Positions 1 through 12,169 of a stretch of 64,000 nt of DNA are shown piece by piece. The stretch's first letter is position 1. Each line of letters begins with the position of its first letter. The DNA is taken from assembly GCA_033398695.1 (NCBI GenBank), contig CM065809.1:177806501-177870500 (forward strand), written 5' to 3'. This DNA comes from Orobanche coerulescens (Eukaryota; Streptophyta; Magnoliopsida; Lamiales; Orobanchaceae). The notes beneath the pieces were generated by a model. The model was given only the letters and a program-made list of their open reading frames with translations. It searched no databases and was not told where the DNA came from. The translations under genes and the position numbers were made by a program.

Positions 1-219
1 ATTTAATTCAGTCACTCGTACAAAATTTCAAATGTTTAGTCAAACTGTTCGGCTCGATTTGCAAAAGTTTGGCTCGGTTCGAGGTGTTCAAACGTATACC
101 CAAACGTTAAATTCTAAGATTCGACACTTTCAAACGTGTTCGAACCTAAGGTTCGACATTTTCAAACGTATAATCAAACATATCATAGTTCGGTATAGTT
201 CTGTCCGTTTACAGCCCTA
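1..219. repeat. Right end of an hAT-type MITE related to the one at 2920-3514
   Basis: The stretch is rich in GTTCGGCTCG and TTCAAACGT motifs and ends with CCGTTTACAGCCCTA, the same terminus as the complete element at 2920-3514. The other end lies outside the window, so the target duplication cannot be checked. It sits in the CAMTA intron upstream of the first visible exon. The rest of that intron (220-657) shows no coding similarity. Confidence 0.5.
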
Positions 220-657
220 TGTACATAACAGTAAACATGTATTTGACCCTTAAAAGATTACAGCAACTTGCAAAATTTGAATCATATTTTGAATAATAGA
301 TCAAGTGATAGTAAATTGACCTGTTGGAAGATAATTAAGTTAGTAATCATGGAACTGAATTTAGTTTTGTCCATAAATAAATATCATTTTCTCCTTCTCT
401 AGTTTTCTGTCCGGAGTGAAGAGCAATGTTGCAGGATTTCTTGCCTCGGCTTTAGTCTACTGATTTTTATATCCATTAATTTTGCTTTTGCTTTATTCTC
501 TATGTTTGCATGTGCCCCTCCATATTTCTGTAGCCAAAACTTTCGTATGCTTGGCATGGGATATTCTAAAAGTTCTCCGACCATGTCCCTGTAAAAATGA
601 TTTGTCAACTCTAACCTGCTCAAAAGTATCTATAAGTTATTATTTCTTATGTTTCAG

Positions 658-2080
658 GGATCTCATGCACATAGTCTTTGTACACTATTTGGGAGTGAAG
701 GTAAGATTCCACCAACTTCATAAAATGACGTTTGTTTATTGTTGTTGGCCGTAATTTATTTCTTTTTTATCATGCATATATGAATAATAAATGACCCAGA
801 TTATCCCCCACATCCTACTAATTGAAAATTGTGCAAGGCGGAACAGTGCATTTAGGTTTGCCCCAGAAAATGAAAGCACATTCCCATTTCTCAAATAATT
901 TCTGAACTGTTCATGAAGCCTTTTCAGTTGAAAAGTAAGTACATAAAATATGGGTGACCTCATGCACCTCATGCTATGCTTCTTTGTAGTGGTCTATGCT
1001 TTAGCTGTTTACTGTTCACAATTAATCCTAATAATCACTTTTATCCACTTGTATATGCTTGTAGCAAAACCATAAATTGTTCCATATGTAAGAAAATTTT
1101 GGTTCAAGGGAGCAAAAGTAAATTATAGATGGACTTTATTTATCCTTTATTTTTCTTCTGCAGGGTAATAAGACCAATATCAGCTCTTTTAGAAACAGTG
1201 ATACAGTTGTATCGAATTCTGAAAATAACAGCTTACTGTCTTCCAGTTTCCACGGAACTAGCCCCAGCAGTACCTTGTCATCAGCATATGAAGATGCTGA
1301 ATCGGGTAAATTTTGTCCTTTTCTTTGTCTCTGTGCCCGTATTATACCTCTAAATAAAATTTCTTGAACAAACATAGAAATTGACACTGAAAAGACTTGC
1401 CTCTTTGCTACTACCATGGAAAAATATGTGGACAGAACCCCCCATGGAGGATAATCACCAAGCAAATTCTAGATTTCATTCGTATCCCCAGTCACCTTTA
1501 GCAGACGAAAGATATTATGTTCAATCAAGCTCATATAAGCAACTTTCTAGTCCAGGTATTTAATTCATTTTTGTCATATTTTTTTTTTGGCATTGATTGG
1601 GTGATGATGCACTTTAGAGCCATTCATAATGTGTTTTCTGATGCTCTTTTCTACTTAAAGGAGACCAGACGTCTTCCCTTAATTATGCATCAGTTTCCGA
1701 GGCCTGTACAGATCTGGATTTTGGTAGAACCAGTTTTGAATCTGGGGCCCAACCGACTGTTGATTCGGCATCTTGGCAGGAAATTTTTGGAAACTCTACT
1801 TCTGGTAGCATAGTATATAAATCATTCTTTTCTTTTAAGAAGGTTGAATGTTCAGTACTTTTTAGTGAGATCTTATGCTGTTTCTGAACAGGTGAGATTG
1901 CTTACAAACAGGAACCTGGCTGCTCTCTGCCTGTTCAGGTCAACTGGCAGGTACTTGTATGTCTCTCTTTCTGGCATTTTCTTTTACCCTAGATAGCATG
2001 GACTCGGACATGGACACGGACACGGACACGGCGGCACAACGATATCTCATAGAGTAGGATTCGGACTCGTCATAGGACTG

Positions 2081-2158
<78 letters not shown>

Positions 2159-2212
2159 ACGGACACGGCGGCACAGCAATACCTCATAGGGTAGGATTCG
2201 GACACGGCATAG

Positions 2213-2259
<47 letters not shown>

Positions 2260-2867
2260 TGTCTTAATTAACGCGCTATAGCGGGTTTCGTAGCGTGCTA
2301 TAGCGCCCTACAGACCTTAAGCGCATCCGATGCGCGCGGCCCAGATAACGTTTTGCACAAATAGCGTGCGTTATTTGCTCATGTAGCGCGCTACTTACGC
2401 TATAGCGTACGCTATTACGGCAAAAACTTGCTATTTGTGCAAAAAATTGTGAAGGCCTGATAACATAATTTTTTAAGGGAAATAGTATAATCCGCTCAAA
2501 TAAATTAGTTGATTTTCACTTTGATCGGCTTAAACAAAGAAAGCATCCATTTGCCAAAAAAGTTCGAATGAAACCCTAGGAGAAGGCTGGCGCACCGCGT
2601 AGAAGGTTTGAGAATTAGATGTGCTATTTTTGGTGTCTCTGAACTCAAAGAGCTACGTCTCTCTTGGTATTGCACATTAAGTTACTAGTACCAGTATATT
2701 TTTATTTCTATGGTTTATTATTAATTATCTCGTGGGTTTACCAATATAAGTATATTTTTAATTTTTAAAATTAATAATTGACATGCCCGAATAGCTTACG
2801 CTATGCGCTACGCTACGACGGAACAAAACGCTACACATGTAAAAAACGCTATTTAAAACACTATATA

Positions 2868-2906
<39 letters not shown>

Positions 2907-5900
2907 GAAGCAATAGAAATAGGGTTGTAAACGAACAGAGCTGTTCGCGAACAAAGCTCGGCTTGGCTCGTTAAGGGCTCGGTTCGGCTCGGTTCGTTAA
3001 GAACTCGAGCTCGAGCTCGAACACAAAAAACTGTTCGTTAAGAAACCGAGCTCGAGCCGAGCTTGGGCATGTGCGGCTCGAGCTCGGTTCGGCTCGTTAA
3101 GCTCGATTAATAAATATATTTTAAAATTTATTTTAATAATATTTATATATTATATTATAGATTAATAATTTGTTAAATAATTTTCATATATTAAAATATT
3201 AATTTTTATATATATTTAAAAAATATATAATTTTTAATGATTATTTTAAAATATTTATTTTAAATAATTCAAATATATTATTTAAATAATTTAAAAATAT
3301 ATAATTATTCGAGAACAGCTCGAGCTCGGCTCGAGCTCGACTCGGCTCGAGTTGTTCGCGAACAGCTCGAGTTCGACTCGTTTTATTAACGAGCTCGAGC
3401 TCGAACACATTTTTTTGTGCGATAACAAAGCTCGGCTCGGCTCGTCAAGGAAAAAAATTGAGCTCGGCTCGTTTAGGTCAAAGCTCGGCTCGGCTCGGTT
3501 CGTTTACAGCCCTAAATAGAAATCATCATAAAGCAATCTATATTCCATAAACCACAAGTTCATCACAAAAAAAATCTTCTCATAATATTTTTTCCATATA
3601 ACAGAAAAACTATGATGATGATAGTTTTGGAAGTTCATCTCATTTCTCTCAGACGTTTTGGACTTAATCAGCTTAATGGATAAAATGTCTTATTCGCTCA
3701 GACGTTTGGAGGTGTTTACTTGTGGCTTAATGGCTTATTCGCCCAGACAAAAATGACTTATTCATTAAGCATGAAAAGGGGTGTTGTCCCAATTAAGACA
3801 AAAAAATGACTCCCCTACCCTTAATTGAAAACCACACATTTATATATACAATATAAATAATTTAAGACAAAAAAATGACTCTCTTGTCCCCAGTATATAT
3901 ACTCATTTATATATACAATAAAAAAATAGGTTTTAATATAAATGAATGTAATATATATTATTCATATATAAATAAATACACATTATTAATTTATATATAA
4001 TATTTGTTACTATATATTATTGTATAAATAAACTTTTGTATCTACAAAATATCATATATATTATGAATATATATAAATAAATATTATATATTACTTATAT
4101 ATTAACATTTATTCATATGTATAATATTTATTATATATGTTCTTATCTATTTAAAATATATTTCTGTATATAAATAATTTATTGTATATTATACGTATTA
4201 TTATATGTATTAAATATTTTATATATTACTTACATATAAAATTGAATCATCTACGTATAGTATTTTGTTTAAATTTAAATAATATATATAGAAGATGAGT
4301 CAAATTTGATTTTCAGTAATGTTTAAATTTATCTACTTTGTGTTTGAATTTGGCTACTTTGTCTATGAACTTGACTTCTTTGTGTTTGAAATTGGATTTT
4401 TAAGTACTTTATGATTTTTGGATTATATCAGTTATATTGCTTAAAAAATAAACAACGATTTATAGAACAGCTTATAATTCATATTCAGGGGTAAATCGGT
4501 CATTTCTGTTATTCAAACAATTTATTCAGATGAAAAAGTAAACAATAGCATCAATTTACCCAGACAGACATAATTTACCCAGACAGACATAATTTACCCA
4601 GACTGACAAATTTGGTAAACAGCCCCTATGATGATGATAGTTTTGAAATTTCATCTCATTTCTCCTTCGTGAAGGTTGATATGGGAATGGCATACGGCGT
4701 AACCACTTTTGCTTTTTTGCATGAATTTGTATAGCTTTAACTAACTTTAGACAATTGTCATGTCACCAACATAGTTGAGATAAAAGTGCGGTTGATGATG
4801 ATGATAAAGAAGAACCAACACCGAATTACAGGGCGTTACGGCGGCAAAGAATTTGATGAATATTCTTCGTTCTTTTCGTCATAAATTAAATACTATTTCC
4901 AAATTTTCCAAGTTGAATTAACAAAACATTAACTTCATTTTTTGGACTTCCTTGAGGTGCCCACTAGCAAATATTATTTAAAAAAAAGGTAGACTACATA
5001 CCCCCCCCCCCCCCCCAACCCAGTAACACAAATTTAATGAACGATTTAGAACATAAATGTTTCGTCGTTTTCCATTCTTCACCCGGTTTTTTGTAATATT
5101 TGGGACATATAAGGGGTAGCCTGCATATCGAGGGAGGGAGGAAGGTAGCGAGGGAGCGAGTAACACAAATTTAATGAACGATTTAGAACATAAATGTTTC
5201 GTCGTTTTCCATTCTTCACCCGGTCTTTTGTAATATTTGGGACATATAAGGGGTAGCCTGCATATCGAGGGAGGGAGGAAGGTAGCGAGGGAGCGCGGGA
5301 GGGAGGGGGTAACTTACTTGATGCGATGGTGGATGTTTGGAGTCTCGACGAAGATGATGGTGGTGGTGGATAAAGCTGCTTTTGAGCTAGGGGCCGAGAG
5401 AGGAGGCGATTCTGTTCTGCTTTGGTTAAGATTTGAGATTTAAAAGAAAACCAAAACCATGTCCAGATCCATGTATGGAGGTGAATCCAGGCCCGTGACA
5501 TTGTTATGAGATGTGGTGGATGCGCACGTGCACGTCGGACACGCGTTCGAGGCGATTCCATGGCAAGTCCGAGTGAAGTGCATCTCGGACACACTCCCTG
5601 TTTACAAGAGTCCGTGCTACCTAGCTTTTACCATATTAAACATGCCTTTTAACGTTCGTTGTGCAAACTTTAAAACTCAAATACTTGCTAATGGCATCCG
5701 GCGTAATATTTGCCACTTTGCTTATTGCATGAATTTATGGTGTTAACTAACTTTAGACGATTACTTGACACTATAATCTTCATGTCACCGACCCAACATT
5801 AAGGTGCAGTTGATGATGATGATGATGATGAGAGGATTCACCTTGATACTGTTGTTTTTCTGTGTTCTGTCACAAAACCGTCCTTCTAGTTCTACGTGTC

Positions 5901-8900
5901 TAACATACATGGTGAATAATGGTTTCGTATTGAGAACCTGCCAAAAATGCGATTCCATGATTCTTCTAGATAGACATGATGTATGTCCCCCAATCCGAGG
6001 CACTCAATCCTCTTCAAAGATTGCTTATAAAAAATCTCATCAAAATGGTGAGAGGATTCACCTTGATACTGTTGTTTTTCTGTTTTCTGTCACAAAACCT
6101 TCCTTCTAGTTCGAGATGTCTAACATACATGGAGAATAATGGTTTTGTATGGAGAACCTGCCAAAAATGCGATTCCATGATTCTTCTAGATAGACATGAT
6201 GTATGCCCCCAACCATCCCCCGCGATCCGAGGCACTCAATCCTCTTCAAAGATTGCTTATAAAAAATCTCATCAAAATGAAACAATAAATGACATGATTT
6301 ATCTGCTGTATTCACACTAGTGATCACTGCTAAAATCATGCCAACAGCTTATTTGGATTTTTAGCGGCACAGTGTTTTCCCAGCTTTGATCCATCTGATA
6401 TTTGATCATGTTGTGGTTCAATCATCATGCAAATACCCGCTTGTCTTGATCACTTATCTTACTGGATGCTAGTTTTTATCTTCAACATGTTCACGAATTG
6501 ATTTATTAGAACTCTTGTTCAGCATTCTTTTGAAGATCGTTCGTTGCACAGTCCTTCCATGAACCAAAATTTGATCTTGAAGTTTCCTCGTGATCATGTT
6601 AGTAATTTGTTTGAGGGCAAATCTGTTCCTCCGAATCAAGAGAATTTGTTGGAGTCATTTTACACCTTTCCTGATGAGCAGTCTGAGCAAAGGAATCTTC
6701 CAATGCCATTTTTAGATGCAGAAACTGGAAATGCAATGAACCCAAATATGGAGAATTTTATGACTAAGATAGAAAACGTAAACAACTCATTCTTGATGAA
6801 AAATCCATTGATAAGTGGATTGCAGAAAGATGAAAGCCTGAAGAAAGTTGACAGCTTCTCTCGTTGGGTTGCTAAAGAACTTGGAGACGCTGATCTGGAT
6901 TTACATTCAAGTAATGGTATTTCATGGAGTATCATAGGGGGTGACTATGACTCCAATATGCCTGCTACATTACAAGTGGATACAGTTACACTGACCCCGT
7001 CAATTTCTCAGGACCAGCTATTTAGCATTATTGATTTTTCGCCAAACTGGGCTTATGTAGACTTGGAGACCAAGGTACTTGTTAACTTTGATCTTGTATT
7101 TGTCTTGAGGAGTGCCACCCCAAGTTATCATTTAATCAAGTATATATGCCCTGGTTCCATAAGCAGGAGTACGTTCTGAACTATTATTCATATTTCTTGG
7201 ACTGCTTTACATATGTATTATTGTTTGCTAGACATTTTGTTTTTTGATAACTCTTATGACCTGTCATCAATCCTGTGAATAGTTATCTATGGCATTTTAC
7301 ATTTTTGCTTTGGATCTAACATACTGTTGTGTGCATTTTCATGCATATCACTGTTATTATATTTTCTAATAATATTTTTTCTATTATTGCCATAAATCAG
7401 GTCCTAATCATCGGAGCCTTTCTCACTAGTCATCAGGAGTTATCAAAATGCACATGGTCAATTATGTTTGGTCAAGTGGAGGTTGCAGCTGAGGTTTTAG
7501 CAGATGGGGTTCTCTGTTGCCGGGCCCCACCACACAAGGCTGGACTTGTCCCATTCTATGTAACATGTTCAAACAGGTTGGCTTGTAGTGAAATCCGAGA
7601 ATTTGAGTACAGGTCTGAAGCACACCATATGGGTTCTCTTGATGGTAATGTAGATACTGCAACAGTCATGCATCTTTATCAACGGTTTGAGAATGTATTG
7701 TCCCTTGGACCTACTGACAGTTATGTAAGTTCTGTTGGAAATGATTCTGAGAAACAGAATATAGTCAATAAAATTGTTTATCTGATGGAGGAGGAGAACC
7801 ACCGGGAGACAAAGCTGGTTTCAGATAAAGACACATCAGTGCTGGAGGTGATTGCGCAATCGCTCCTTGAAAAGCAGCTAAAGGTAAAGTTTTACTCATG
7901 GCTTCTGAACAGAGTAACCCAAGATGGCAAGGGGCTAACAATTATCGATGAATGGGGCCAAGGTGTTTTGCACTTGGCAGCTGCTCTTGGCTTCAATTGG
8001 GCCTTCCAGCCAGTTATAGTTTCAGGAATTAGTATAGATTTTCGTGATGTGAATGGATGGACACCACTTCATTGGGCTGCTTTCTATGGCAGGTAATGAA
8101 TACCGAGTCTTTTTCTTCATTTGACATTACATCCATTATGTGCCATTTGAATGTCTATGTATTACTCTTAACTGGAGAGAAAAGGGTTTTGTTCACTTAA
8201 AAATAATATACACGTGCTTTTGATGCTGTGGATTACATCTCAATTAACCTTCCTAATTGCTTCCCTTTCTGTGGTTAAAAAAAGAATCAGAAAAGTGAAG
8301 TAAATGTTTTGGTTTCATATTAACAGTTTCTTATTAAATAGAGAGGGGGCAGTTGCTGCCCTCGTTTCTTTAGGTGCAGCTCCTGGAGCCCTTACGGATC
8401 CATCCACTGAATGTCCTTTGGCTAGAACCCCTGCTGACCTGGCTTCTTTCAGTGGACACAAGGGGATATCCGGTTTTCTTGCTGAGTCTTCTCTGACCAC
8501 GCAACTCACGAATCTTGGAGTGGATGATCCAAAGAAAGGTGGTGTCTCAGATGTTTCAGAATGTTTAGCATTTCCAACAAGTGAAGGGGACGTGCCGGAT
8601 ACTCTCTCACTCAAGGATTCGCTTGCCGCTGTCTGTAATGCTACTCAAACAGCAGCACGAATCCATCAAATATTCCGCATTCAGTCATTCCAAAGAAAGC
8701 AGTTTATTGAACATTGCGGCTGTGATGAGCTGTTTTTCCAGGACGAGCATGCTATTTCTCATGTAGCTGCTAGAAAATCCTCTGGCTTAGGACATTCCAG
8801 TCGTATGTCCAATGCTGCTGCAGTGCGCATTCAGAAAAAGTTTCGTGGTTGGAAGAAGCGGAAAGAATTTCTGTTATTTCGACAAAAAGTTGTTAAAATC

Positions 8901-11729
8901 CAGGTAAAGTTTTCTATTTTTGAAATGTCGGAATAGATCCTCATTATTTAATTGGGATAAATACAAACAAAAATCCTGAGGTTTTGGCTAGTTGCGAAAT
9001 AAAAACGAAGATCATTGAAAATTACGAAATAAACCCCATGATGTTTGCCCGTCTTAAATTTAAGGAGGCAGTTGTAGTTTTTCTGTATAATCCGAGTGGG
9101 TTTTGAAATATTCTTTGTTTTCAAATGGGGAAAACGCAAAACAGAATCAAATATCAAGGGAGTTATTGTAAATTTTTAGCACATCTGGGTCTTTCTGTAA
9201 TTGCCCTTAACCTCAGGGGATTTTGTAACTATCCCTATTTAATTACCTTACCTGCAAAATAATACTCCCTCCGTCCCAGCTAACATGAGCATTTTGACTT
9301 TATATGGTCAATAATTTCTAAGTTTGACTAAGAATTAATCTCAAAATGTAATGATAAAATATTTAACAAAATTATATTATGAAACTTCACCATCTAAAGT
9401 TTCATAATATAATTTTGTTAAATATTTTATCATTATAGTTTGAGATTAATTTATAGTCAAACTTGAAAATTATTGACCATATAAAGTCAAAATGCTCATG
9501 TTAGCTGGGACGGAGGGAGTATATTATATGGGGAATATCTCGTCCTGATCATTAGATTCTTCAAAAGGCAACTTATTCTCCTCTTCCTTTGAGCGTACTA
9601 TAGTTACAAGCATGCCATTTTTTCCAGTTGTCATGTATACTTCAAGTTGCGACTGTTTCACTAATTGAGTTTCACATCTGTGTGCATATATCAGTCATAT
9701 TCTTATAGCATTGACTTTTCTCATTTTGTGGCTAAAAGGCTCACTTTAGGGGGCATCAGGTCAGGAAAAAATATAAAACTATTACCTGGTCAGTAGGAAT
9801 ACTGGAAAAGGTGATTCTGCGATGGAGACGTAAAGGCAGTGGGCTACGTGGATTTCGGTCTGATGCTGTCCCGATAGTGCCAAAAACACAGGACACCTTG
9901 TCACAGGAAGACGATTATGACTTTCTGAAGGAAGGAAGAAAGCAAACTGAAGAAAGGATGCAAAAAGCACTTGCTAGGGTGAAGTCCATGACCCAATACC
10001 CTGAAGCTCGCGCTCAATACCGTAGGCTGCTAACTGCTGCCAAAGATTTTAGAGAAATTAAGGTATCTATTTATATTTTGTTACAACTAGTTTACACATA
10101 CCTACATATTGAAGGTGCACGTTTGCAAAAAATTGTGGACTTGCTATGGTTGTTATAAGTGCTGAGATCCAAATTTACTATTAATTTTGCTTGAAGATTT
10201 TTCAATCATGTTCATCTTTAGAAAAAGACAAGTGTGTTGAATTTTTTTTTTTGGAAGTTATTTTTTTATTTAGAAAAAAAATAAGTGTTAATAGGTGGAG
10301 GGAAAATATACGGGTGGATGATGAAGTTTGATTCTTATTTATTGTTATTCTTATTTTATTTAATTTTATATCTTGGGTTATTTTTCAGACTTTTCAAACC
10401 TTTTCACTAATCTTCTACCATCATTCTCAATTTTGAATGATTTTTTTTCTCTTGATTCGATTTGTTTTTTCTTCACACTTCATATTTTCATTTATGTATT
10501 TCGTTATTTTATTTTCATGTTTTTTCTTAACTAATAATTGAGTTTCTTTTTTCTAAATCTTTTAAAAAAAGACGTTTTTCCCATTTTATGACAGCTTTAT
10601 TTGTAGATTGAGTATTTATCATGTTTCCCTTTTCTTGTTTTTTTCCATTTTATTTTACTTATGTAACCGGTCGTTGGCGGTTTCAAAGGACGATTCATGT
10701 TAGCCGAGCCCAAGTCATTTAGGGATTAAGGCTCAGATGTCGTTGTGGTACTCACGTGTTATTTATGACTGCCTAAACTCCTTTTCTGTTTTCACTAAGT
10801 AAACATTTGTTTATTTTGAATTTTTTTTTTTTTGAAGAGATTGGCTGTTTGTCTTTTAAGGAGGTGTTGCATATGCAGCTCTGAGAAGTAGGACTTGAAT
10901 CAGCAGCCTCACCCAACCTGACTAGACGCAAAAAATCAAGTTCAAGATTAATTTAGGCCCTGTGCTTTTTCAACTTAAAAAACTACTATTCAGTAAAAAT
11001 AAGTTGTAATCATTGATATCACCTTCGTTCAGTAAAAAATCAGTTTTTAGTAAGTAAAAATCAGTTTTAGGTTTCTAAGTCCAATCAGTAACTTCATTTA
11101 ATAAAATACATTAGTGAACTGGTGAAAATAAGTTTTAATCGGTGAAAATAAGTCTTATTTCAGTAGAAGTCAGTTTCAAATCTTCAATCGGTAAAAATTA
11201 GTTTTTCAGGTAAAAACAGTTTAATTCAGTAAAATAATTTTAGCTCAGCATAATTCCGGTGAAGAAACAGGGCCTTAAGCGCCTGTTTTTACTTTGATTG
11301 AGCTGTGCAACAAAGCACAATTACAGAAATCGTTATTCCACCTATTTGTCTGCAAACAGCTTTTTTTGAAGAATTTTACGTTTATCAGTAGTAAAGATTA
11401 TCATACTCATAATATATCAGCTACTGAACTCTAATTAGTACGTAAACTACCCCTTGGGTTTTGTCTAATGATGAAATAATCCATTTATTTCGAGTACCCC
11501 ATTTAGAAGATAACTGTTTTTTTTTTTTTTTTAATCAGCAAACTGAAGAAAAAAATTGTTGTTTCGAGTTCATTTCTTTCTCGTTTCTCATCCATTAGTA
11601 TCTTGTCAGGAGGAGGCTTTGGAGGTGATCCCAAACAGCATTGAAGATGTAATTTATCCCGAGGAGGAGCTGCTTGATATCGAAAGTCTTCTGGATGATG
11701 ATACTTTCATGTCTTTGGCATTCGAATGA
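658..11729 (+). CDS. CAMTA-type calmodulin-binding transcription activator (CAMTA1/2/3 class), 5' part outside the window
   Basis: Transcription factor that binds DNA through CG-1 and responds to calcium/calmodulin; nuclear by family knowledge. Exons: 658-700, 1164-1305, 1436-1555, 1661-1804, 1892-1950, 6523-7074, 7401-8092, 8342-8903, 9739-10062, 11610-11729. All junctions are GT-AG and every phase matches, giving about 918 residues to the TGA stop. Exon 1 encodes the CG-1 end ([11 protein letters not shown]). Next come a long polar linker, the KKVDSFSRW and FSPNWAY motifs before the TIG/IPT domain (7060-7610), ankyrin repeats (about 7955-8480, [16 protein letters not shown]), two IQ motifs ([14 protein letters not shown] near 8825; VVKIQAHFRG across 8887-9753) and the calmodulin-binding helix ([17 protein letters not shown], about 9769-9830). 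The acidic C-terminus [10 protein letters not shown] resembles other CAMTAs. About 110-130 N-terminal residues of CG-1 lie upstream. Introns 5, 8 and 9 carry transposons, but the reading frame is undamaged. Confidence 0.93.
1998..2256. repeat. Tandem unit with (AT)n tails in CAMTA intron 5
   Basis: A GC-rich block (GACACGGCGGCACA..., TAGGATTCGGAC...CATAGGACT) occurs twice, at about 2018-2080 and 2158-2215. Each copy is followed by an (AT)n run (2085-2155 and 2216-2256). This looks like a short tandem duplication that expanded as a microsatellite. Confidence 0.7.
2257..2863. mobile_element. Non-autonomous inverted-repeat element with CAGTG-type ends (hAT-like), between (AT)n runs
   Basis: The left end reads CAGTGTCTTAATTAACGCGC; the right end, on the other strand, reads AGTGTTTTAAATAGCG. 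Both ends continue into clusters of the palindromic words CGCTATAGCG and TAGCGCGCTA. It is about 607 bp with no coding capacity. (AT)n flanks both sides (2216-2256 and 2863-2902), so a target duplication cannot be told apart from the microsatellite. Ends of the type CAGTGTTCTAAA also occur on the element at 28831-29394, which has a clean 8-bp duplication. Confidence 0.6.
2920..3514. mobile_element. hAT-type MITE, 595 bp, TSD AATAGAAA
   Basis: The terminal inverted repeats TAGGGTTGTAAACGAAC (left) and GTTCGTTTACAGCCCTA (right) match at 16 of 17 positions. The 8-bp direct repeat AATAGAAA flanks the element at 2912-2919 and 3515-3522, the target size of the hAT superfamily. The subterminal parts are packed with GCTCGGCTCG/GAGCTCGAGC words and the centre is AT-rich. 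There is no ORF. It lies in CAMTA intron 5. Confidence 0.82.
3610..4664. repeat. AT-rich element flanked by a 39-bp direct repeat, inside a dispersed repeat
   Basis: A 39-bp segment beginning CTATGATGATGATAGTTTTG occurs at 3610-3648 and again at 4626-4664 with a few changes. Between them lies about 980 bp of very AT-rich DNA. It is rich in GCCCAGACA/ACCCAGACAGACA words near the ends and has partly complementary ends (AGGTGTTTAC near 3710; GTAAACAGCCCC ending at 4625). No coding potential is visible. It may be an hAT-like MITE insertion combined with a local duplication. Confidence 0.5.
4626..4850. repeat. Dispersed repeat copy (also at 5690-5835 and 50720-50847 / 59622-59700)
   Basis: The copies share the blocks CATCTCATTTCTCCTTCG, TTTGCATGAATT, AACTAACTTTAGACAATT and GGTGCAGTTGATGATGATG in the same order. 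One copy is in this CAMTA intron, a second partial copy lies about 1 kb downstream in the same intron, and a third is in metacaspase intron 2. There it is split by insertions. No ORF is conserved. Confidence 0.6.
5001..5016. repeat. Poly-C tract (C16)
   Basis: Sixteen consecutive C residues directly precede the tandem duplication at 5024. A similar C14 tract is present at 61055-61068. Confidence 0.95.
5024..5297. repeat. 137-bp tandem duplication in CAMTA intron 5
   Basis: The unit 5024-5160 is repeated at 5161-5297 with very few changes. It starts TAACACAAATTTAATGAACG and ends in a purine-rich GGGAGGGAGGAAGG part. ORFs crossing it are repeat artefacts. Confidence 0.92.
5831..6279. repeat. 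~220-bp tandem duplication in CAMTA intron 5
   Basis: The unit starting AGAGGATTCACCTTGATACT occurs at 5831-6050 and 6051-6279. The second copy carries about 9 extra bases (around CCATCCCCCG, near 6212) and scattered substitutions, so the duplication is not brand new. It sits 240 bp before exon 6. ORFs of 101 and 114 codons in it are shared between the copies but contain no recognised domain. Confidence 0.92.
9265..9519. mobile_element. Stowaway-type MITE, 255 bp, TSD TA
   Basis: The ends are CTCCCTCCGTCCCAGC and its complement, flanked by TA at 9263-9264 and 9520-9521. The element is nearly a full palindrome, as the two arms are complementary over more than 100 bp. It belongs to the Tc1/mariner class and lies in CAMTA intron 8. 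Confidence 0.92.
10966..11274. mobile_element. Tourist-like (PIF/Harbinger) MITE, 309 bp, TSD TTA
   Basis: The ends GGCCCTGTGCTTTTTCA and GAAGAAACAGGGCC form terminal inverted repeats and are flanked by TTA at 10963-10965 and 11275-11277. The interior repeats the word CAGTAAAAATCAGTTTT. It lies in CAMTA intron 9. Confidence 0.78.
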
Positions 11730-11761
11730 ACTTTATCTGTGGTGTAACTTTCTTTCTTATA

Positions 11762-11788
11762 AATAAAAATCTAAATTACATAAATAAA
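11762..11788 (+). terminator. Candidate polyadenylation signals of the CAMTA gene
   Basis: AATAAA occurs at 11762-11767 and 11783-11788, 33 and 54 bases after the stop codon. From here to about 12169 the sequence is AT-rich and shows no further feature. Confidence 0.5.
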
Positions 11789-12169
11789 AATGTATCTTCT
11801 TTTGTAAATAACTAATATGATGGTACAAGAATATGACAAACTCTGTAGGGCATAATGATATTTGTACTTCATTTTATGTCCCCAGAGGATGGAAGGATAG
11901 TATAGGGCCCTAGCCGTGTACTCTTAAAATGTTTCACCTTTTAATGCCAACTGAATAGCAAACCACAAGGAATTTGGTTTGAAGTTTATTAATCGTGTGC
12001 TGATATACATTATTATATCGTTATTGTTCTATATAATACTTCCCCATTGATAATATAAGAGGGATGTTTCACTTTTTTAATATTCCCTAAATAATTTTAA
12101 CATTTAGATATTATTCATCTTAATAACCAAATAACTTCTATTTGAACAAATCATTGTACCTCATAAAAC

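Noticed and set aside
5079..5594. 171-codon minus-strand ORF in CAMTA intron 5
   Set aside because: It spans the 137-bp tandem duplication and purine-rich repeats; no domain and inside an intron.
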